NCBI GenBank assembly: GCA_904066235.2
Contig: CAJFCV020000002.1
Coordinates: 6,758,001 to 6,822,000, forward strand
DNA: 64,000 bases
Direction: 5' to 3'
Source: Bursaphelenchus xylophilus
Lineage: Eukaryota > Nematoda > Chromadorea > Rhabditida > Aphelenchoididae
Positions 57,851 through 64,000 of this stretch are shown in pieces; position 1 is the stretch's first letter; each line of letters starts with the position of its first letter. The translations under genes were made by a program, and so were the position numbers. The notes beneath the pieces are model-generated. The model was given only the letters and a program-made list of their open reading frames with translations. It was not told the DNA's origin and did no database searches.

Positions 57851-60800
57851 ATGGAGGACTTGTTCAATATTTTCTTGCGGGAATGGAGTCTGAGGTCGAT
57901 TCAGCAGGCTTTCTATCAACTCTGCGTAAACAGAGGTGCCGATCCAACGGATTATACGAATATTTATGAGAAGTAGGCCAGGTTTATTCAGTTTATGCGA
58001 TCAGTTACTATGATTTATTACCTAATTTTGATATTTTTAGATTGAAACAAGCGGATCGTTTCCTAGAACCTTCGTCAAAACAGCGAACTCTTTGGACATT
58101 GCTGGATAAACGTCGAGCACAAAAAGAATATCAGAATCAGCAAGTATGTCGAGGAATGAATGTTTTGGTGATTGGCGCTGGACCTTGTGGGTTGAGAGCA
58201 GCCATTGAAGCAGCTCTCCTTGGCTGTCATGTTGTAGTAATAGAATCTAGAGACAAATTTACCAGAAATAATGTTCTACATCTCTGGCAGTTTGTTATCC
58301 ATGACTTAAAAGCCCTCGGAGCCAAAGTTTTCATGCCTAAATTCTGCACAGGAAGCATTGAGCATATTTGTGAGCAGTTAAATTATTTATCTATCTGGAA
58401 ACGCCTGGTTCTAAATATTTTATCAAATCTGTTTTCAGCCATTCGAAAGTTACAGTTCATCTTGTTGAAGATAGCTCTCGTTCTCGGAGTCCAATTCTAC
58501 GATTCTGTAAAGTTTGAAGATCTCGTTGAACCAAGAGACGGCAAGGGATGGAGGGCTCAATTCAACCCTCGGGATCATCTTCTAGCCGATTATGAATTCG
58601 ATTTTGTTATTGCGGCTTCAGGAAAAAATATGTGTCTTCCTGGTAGGTTGGTTTTAATTAGACATTATCTCCTTATTCTAGCTTTTCAACAGGTCGTTGT
58701 AAGAGGGAAACTTGCTATTGGAATCACGGCCAACTTTGTGAATCGTCGTACAAAAGAAGAAGATGCTGTTCCGGAGATCCAAGGGGTCGCTTACATCTAT
58801 CGACAACAATTCTTCGATCAATTACAAGCGAAAACGGGAGTAAAATTAGAGAACATCGTCTACTACAAAGGAGATACCCATTATTTTGTTATGTGTGGGG
58901 ATAAGAATAACTTGGTGAAGAAAGGAGTCATTAAACAAGACAATGATGACATTAAACAAATGCTGAGCAAAGACAATATCGATAATGTTAGTGCATTAAT
59001 TGTTTTCGGAATGCCCATTTCAGGAATTGTTGTGTAAATATGTAATGCAAGTGGTAGATTATGTGACGGACGGGAAGTTGTCAGGAGTCCAGTTCTCCCT
59101 GAATGCCCGGCGTCAGCCGGATGTCGCTCTGTTCGACTTTACCGAGTTATGCTCTGCTGATCACTCAACTCGCTTTGTCAAATACATGCAACATCCCCTG
59201 GTTCTGACAGTAGTGGGCGATCTTCTCCATGAACCTTTTTGGCCGACTGGATCGGGTTGTGCCAGAGGGTTTTTGGGAGTTTTGGACACGGCTTGGTTGA
59301 TTCATGAGATTGGTAAGGCCAAGGAACCCGTCTCCAAGTTACTCGCAGAGCGAGAAGGAGTCTATAAACTGTTAGGGCAGACTCAGCCAAGCAATCTCTC
59401 TTCTTCGTTTCACAAGGTATGTTTCGATTGCCTAAAAGATATTTTTATAGTATACGATTGATCCCAGGGAGAGGTATCTTTGCTTTCAACGGACACAGGC
59501 TGATGTTGCTCATCTGATGGGAACCGGTGATGCCGATGAGGAAAAATTGGACAACCTCGTGATGAGTGTGAATCGGAACAAAAGTGGGCATGTCGAGTTT
59601 CAAAGAAAGGCTTCTTTATTCCGTTTCTGTTATATGGGAGCATTGTCACAGAAAGTAAGATTGGCGGCTCTTTATAGTAATTCGATTTAGCTCAAAATTA
59701 CCAACTTCCGTGCTGGAAGCTGGGCTGACGGAAAATCCCTGGCTGCTTTAATTTCAAAATACAATCAAGAGTTTGAGACCGCTCGAAGTGTCGAGCCTGA
59801 GGGCTCAATTAACCCGGCCTCTTTATTCAACGAAACCATGACGTTTGTTCAAGACAGACTAGGGATTCCAAAACCTTGCAAGACTCAGGCAGAATGGTCC
59901 AGTCTGACTGAAAAAAGGAGGATCGAATTCTTGGAAATTCTTGTTGATGTCCTCAAGTAAGTGAATATTCTTTTGTTTTTTACCGTATTTCACTCTAGAG
60001 CAGATCCGTTCCATAGTAAATTATGTATGTCTCCGACATTATGTCAGAATTATGCTGATGATAAGGCCACACAATCTGCGAAACAAGCCAAGGTTCTAAG
60101 GGCAAGGCAATTACCGCCGATTGATCCCCGGGATACTGTACTGAACTCTGATCTGCTCACCCCAATTAATGATTCCAATATTACAGTTAGGAAGAGGTCT
60201 TCTGGAACTAAACCGAAACGCCCAAGCGTTGAACCGTTGAATCCTGAGCTCCTGTTTAAGGTACGAAGTGACAGAATATCTTTTATAAAATTTCCATTAT
60301 TTTTTGTTTTCAGGTGGATCGCGTCGTCTCAGGAGCTCCGATTCGGCCACCTCGGCCTTCAATGGATGGGCCCAGTTGTCTGGAGCGTCGGAGAATGCTG
60401 ATCGAGGAAAGGCAAAAGGTGAGTATAAAAATATTCCCAGAGCTCCGATCGTTTTTGAATATTTACGCGCCAAAAACATTCCTGGGCGATTCAGATGTCC
60501 CTCTGATTTGCATTTTTGAGGAAATACGGGTATTGAGTGTGCTTTTATTGCTCTTGAACGTTCAGTTTTATTATTTCCTCTTTATTTTTAGAAACTTTTA
60601 CCCGAAAAAGATACTCTGAACGAATCTTTGACATCCGGGACTCTGGCTGGTGTTAAATCAGTATCCAAATTCAGAGCCAAATTCGACAGTGTTCCTGAAG
60701 ATAAGAACGAGCCTAGGCCTTTAAAGGAGAGAAAGAAGGCTGCCCCTTCGCCAACGTCATCTTCTTCTAGTTCTCTCGAAGATCATCCAGCCGATCCAAT

Positions 60801-63558
60801 GAATGTTAGGGTTACTGTAAGAGAAACCTTAATTGAAGCGCCTGATGTTGGTAGCTACAGAACACGCGATGAACAGAAAGAAGTTACCTTTAGGGTAAGA
60901 TTATATTTTAATAATTAAAATCTTGCAGGAAACTCCATCAGTGATCAGTAGACCAGCCTCGGTACCCATCAGAAATCCATCTTGCAACTCTCATTCGAAG
61001 ACGGTCTCGCCTCCATCACTGGCACATCAGAATTCATTGAATGCCGTCTACAACACAGTCTCTCAACGGAGAATGCGACTTTGTTCATTGTGTCAGGCCG
61101 AGGTTTATCTTGCCGAACAATTATTGGTAGACCGTGTTTCCGTCCATAAGCAATGTTTTCGTTGCGCCTATTGTGAGCGGGCGTTGACAGTAAGAAATGC
61201 CGTTATCGATAAGTCGTTCCAAAACGAGTATGGCCCGAGGTGGTATTGCGCTCAACATCAGGCACTAAACCCATCGGACAAGTTGGCCAGATTAAAAAGA
61301 ACAGCCACAAAGCAACGTAAGTACAAAAAGAGTTAACACTTACGACGTTTTAGAATCATGGTCACAATCTGTCGCTGTAGTACAACCACAATCATCCGGG
61401 AATCATGAACGGCCAAGCTTCCCAACCAGAGCCTTTTTATCTTCGGATTCGACAGATTCTTCAATTTCCGAGAAGTCAGAAGTTGTTGTGGAAGAGAAGA
61501 ACTCGTCTTCGCATTCTACTCAGACACGCCCTGAAATACAAATGGCGACGCAAACCACACCGAAAGCTGAGAATATGCCTAGGGCAAGATTAAGATCGCC
61601 CTCACCAATGAATAGATCCAAATATCAGTTCCGCGGAAAGGAGAAGTCCAAGGCGGAGCAACCCGGGTTCTTGGGCCAGTCCGAACCTCATCGTCAGCTC
61701 ACTCACGTTTCTCGCGAGCCTTATCAAAGAAGATTAAGTGATTTTGATTCGCCGACTCAACTTATCAATGCTTGTAAAGAGAGAACGGCAAGACGATTGG
61801 CCGCGATCAGTCTGAAGAATGACGAGAATAAAAAGGGAACTAAATTGTCGTCTACTTCTTCTGAAGATGAAGATATCTCCAACCACAATGTATATTGCGA
61901 TCAGACAACAGTTAAATGTTCTGATGATGACGATGAAGAAGAATTTGAAGAAGAATTCATTGATGCAATAGACGAAGAATTAGCAGTGCAAGCGGGGACG
62001 GATGAAGAAGAATCCTGGATTGAATTTGTGGATTATTTGGACAGAACTTTGTGTTCAGAGCCCGGATCTCAGAGTTCCTTGACTACGGAAGTTCAGGCCA
62101 AAGAAATGGTGGAGTCGTTTAACCGGAGATCTCTCTTGAATCATTTTGTTGTTGAAAATCAGAAAACTCCGATTTCTAGAAGATCTCCGGCTGTCCCTGG
62201 TACTCCTTTTTATACCCCAAGACAGCATCGCGCAGAAACAGTCGATTTTGTAACACCGCCTTCTCAAGATGAAAGCCTCGTTTTCCAAACTCCGATGACT
62301 TCGTTCCCAAAAAGACGTCAGGATTCTGAGGACAATGATTTGAGCTACCTGAAAGATGTTCGTTTAAACTTATTTGAAGAATACGGTTCTGTTATTGAAA
62401 TTTAACAAGAAGTATGTTTCAGAGAGTGAAGCAAAATGGTACGGGATTTGTTGATACCAAGATGAACAACAATGGCACTCCTCAAAGACCCACCAGAATT
62501 CGAAGGGGTCCTCGGCGAGCTACTGTAGCTGTCGATTTAAAAAGAGAAAGTCTGACTCCGGATGCAATTGTGAATGAATTAAGGGATGGTGAAGATGGTG
62601 ACTCGGGCCGTATTTCTCAGATATCGCAAAAACAAAATGCTAAAAATGAGGGACAACTGAAGAGCCGAGCAGTTCACATAAAACCGACAAATGAGAATCT
62701 GGAGAGAGTTAAAAAGGAAATAGAACTCGTAAAAGAGAGACGACAGAGAGAACGGCAGAGACAATTACAGGTAAAGGATTACTGAACAGTTTTCATATCA
62801 GTTATTTGTCGTCAATTGATAAGCTTTGATATCTTAGGGTCTTCAAAGAAGAATGCACGAAGTTGAAGTTAGAATGGGGGATGTGAAGTCAGTTGGTGCA
62901 TATCTAGAAAGAAGCTTGGCAACAGATCCTAAGAATAAATGGGAACTCGAGCAATGGCTCATCTATGTGCAACAATATCAGACATTACGGAACGAAGAGA
63001 GGGAACTCTACCTCAAATTGAAAGCACTCAGACTACAAGAAGACTACAATCTTTTAAAAAACAAACTTCATGACATCCAGAGCGGCGAAGTAAAGCACGT
63101 TAAATATGGGGTAAGACAATATACTAGTCGCGGAAAAAAGTCCTTAGAATTTTCTGCGACTCCGCACTGTGCATGAACCCGAAAAGTGCATTTGCACAGT
63201 GCAATTTTCTTGTTTTTCCCTTATTGTCGCGCGCGATTCCCGCGACAAATCCACATTTCGAGGTGCGACGAGATTTGGGGGCCGCGAAGAATTCTAAGGA
63301 CTTTTTTCCGCGACTAGTATAACAAGTCCGGGATTAGGAGAAATAATTTTAATGTTTTAGACGGAAAAGGAGCTAATGGAACGTTTGCTGGATATACTAA
63401 ATGAGAAGGACATTGTGAAAGCCGAACTCGCCGACATTTCCAGGAATAATTGCAATCATCAGAAATCTCCGGCCGAATTAATCGAAGAATCCCCGGACTA
63501 CAAACTGTTTGAACCCGTCTTTCTCCATGACATTAGTGTAAAGACCATTCAGGTGTAA
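57851..63558 (+). CDS. MICAL: FAD monooxygenase-CH-LIM-bMERB protein
   Basis: Actin-oxidising redox enzyme acting in the cytosol, downstream of semaphorin/plexin signalling and Rab regulation in other animals. Fifteen exons in phase give 1567 aa: 57851-57972, 58041-58369, 58439-58642, 58682-58986, 59024-59416, 59451-59654, 59691-59956, 59999-60260, 60314-60418, 60592-60894, 60929-61316, 61354-62357, 62423-62770, 62838-63110, 63361-63558. FAD-binding GxGxxG reads NVLVIGAGPCGLRAAIEAAL. The monooxygenase core includes KLAIGITANFVN, GVAYIYRQ, YYKGDTHYFVM and EPFWPTGSGCARGF. A CH domain follows (NFRAGSWADGKSLAALI), then a single LIM (CSLCQAEVYL, HKQCFRCAYCE, RWYCAQHQ), a long disordered Ser/acidic linker, and a C-terminal bMERB helix (QLIYVQQYQTLRNEEREL-like). 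One family-A MITE lies in the last intron. Confidence 0.9.
63120..63321. mobile_element. MITE, family A, copy 3, in the last MICAL intron
   Basis: About 202 bp with perfect ends TATACTAGTCGCGG / CCGCGACTAGTATA. The body is diverged from copies 1-2 but keeps GCACAGTGC and CGCGACAAA words. It occupies most of the 250-bp intron 63111-63360 and does not touch the splice sites. Confidence 0.88.
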
Positions 63559-63913
63559 ATAGAGTAGCCTCCTGTAAATATAGACTAATATTGTTATTTA
63601 TATTAACTTATACATTCATAATTTCGTGGCGAGATTCAACTATCCTTTCTCTTTACGTGTTTTACAATCTTTTCTGTTATCACGTTTTCTTTGTTTGAAT
63701 AAATTGATCTTTCAGAATTTTGCGAGTTTATAAAAGTGCCAGTTCCTGTTGCGCAATAACTAATCAAGCATTTCTGTTTTGATCAGCAATTTCTCTGTCA
63801 ACGCCTCAGGTAATACTGGCACAGGTATAAAAGGAATATCCGGTCAGATTTCAGTCATTCATTGGCAATTTCACTTGCTCAGCTACTTGCCTCTATTTCC
63901 TATCTGTGTAATC
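63559..63913 (+). promoter_or_regulatory. Intergenic region with TATA box of the next gene
   Basis: 355 bp after the MICAL stop. TATAAAAG at 63826-63833 (context GGTATAAAAGG) lies 81 bp before the next ATG and probably drives the right-edge gene. AATAAA near 63698 may serve MICAL polyadenylation. Confidence 0.55.
63826..63833 (+). promoter_or_regulatory. TATA box of right-edge gene
   Basis: TATAAAAG 81 bp upstream of the ATG at 63914. Confidence 0.6.
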
Positions 63914-64000
63914 ATGTTCATCGAATGGAAAAGCTTGGTCCGCTCCCTCAGAAAACGTCGTCAAGTTTTGTTGGAATTGAATACGACTGAAACGGCAAAG
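63914..64000 (+). CDS. Start of an unidentified gene (cut by window edge)
   Basis: ATG at 63914 follows a TATA box and opens 29 codons reaching the edge: MFIEWKSLVRSLRKRRQ, then a Leu/Glu-rich stretch. Basic and amphipathic, but too short to assign. No stop or splice donor is seen before the end. Confidence 0.55.
   Translation, partial: MFIEWKSLVRSLRKRRQVLLELNTTETAK

Overview
This window is nematode nuclear DNA: AT-rich, with intron-split genes (many introns of about 27-60 bp), no operons of bacterial type and no CRISPR. The gene content points to a nematode: a transthyretin-like (TTR) secreted protein, a saposin-like (SapB) protein, a Ly-6-like CCxxDxCN secreted protein, and a TTBK/CK1-type kinase of the kind expanded in worms. 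Neighbouring genes are conserved animal genes (tryptophan hydroxylase, Jun, MICAL, phosphoglucomutase, ADP/ATP carrier, SLC26, RTEL1). I cannot name the species; the sequence looks diverged from Caenorhabditis.

Layout. 1-714 (-): 5' end of an RTEL1-type helicase, running off the left edge. 3.78-4.50 kb (+): Ly-6-like secreted protein, convergent with 4.65-6.61 kb (-) tryptophan hydroxylase (serotonin synthesis). 7.93 to at least 16.2 kb (-): a large jun (AP-1) locus with two alternative 5' halves, a short form starting at 9.75 kb and a long form carrying the JNK-docking/delta region at 14.4-16.2 kb. 16.2-26.1 kb: a gene desert, probably upstream intron or regulatory DNA of jun, with transposon debris. 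26.1-31.2 kb: RING-like protein (-), PMP3 proteolipid (-), transthyretin-like (+), TTBK-like kinase (-). 31.2-38.2 kb: mostly repeats, including a 1.5 kb palindromic Tc1-like element. 38.2-39.95 kb (+): ERK5-like MAP kinase with a TQH activation motif. 40.3-41.1 kb (-): an unrecognised basic coiled-coil protein. 41.2-42.6 kb: a second giant palindrome. 44.3-45.3 kb (+): a protein built from the two mariner-transposase helix-turn-helix domains without a nuclease. 46.2-49.1 kb (+): phosphoglucomutase, with a saposin-like gene nested antisense in one intron. 49.8-53.45 kb (+): ADP/ATP carrier, with an SLC26 anion transporter nested antisense in its last intron. 53.8-54.6 kb: a foldback element whose arms carry tRNA-like sequence. 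57.85-63.56 kb (+): MICAL (monooxygenase-CH-LIM-bMERB). 63.9 kb: the start of another gene.

The genes do not form one pathway. The most notable items are the jun dual-promoter architecture with several AP-1 heptamers around it, the mariner-HTH-only gene, the ERK5-like kinase with a lost TEY tyrosine, and three large foldback elements. Exon joins were worked out by hand from splice signals and reading phase. I saw no clear evidence for a wholly new biological system.
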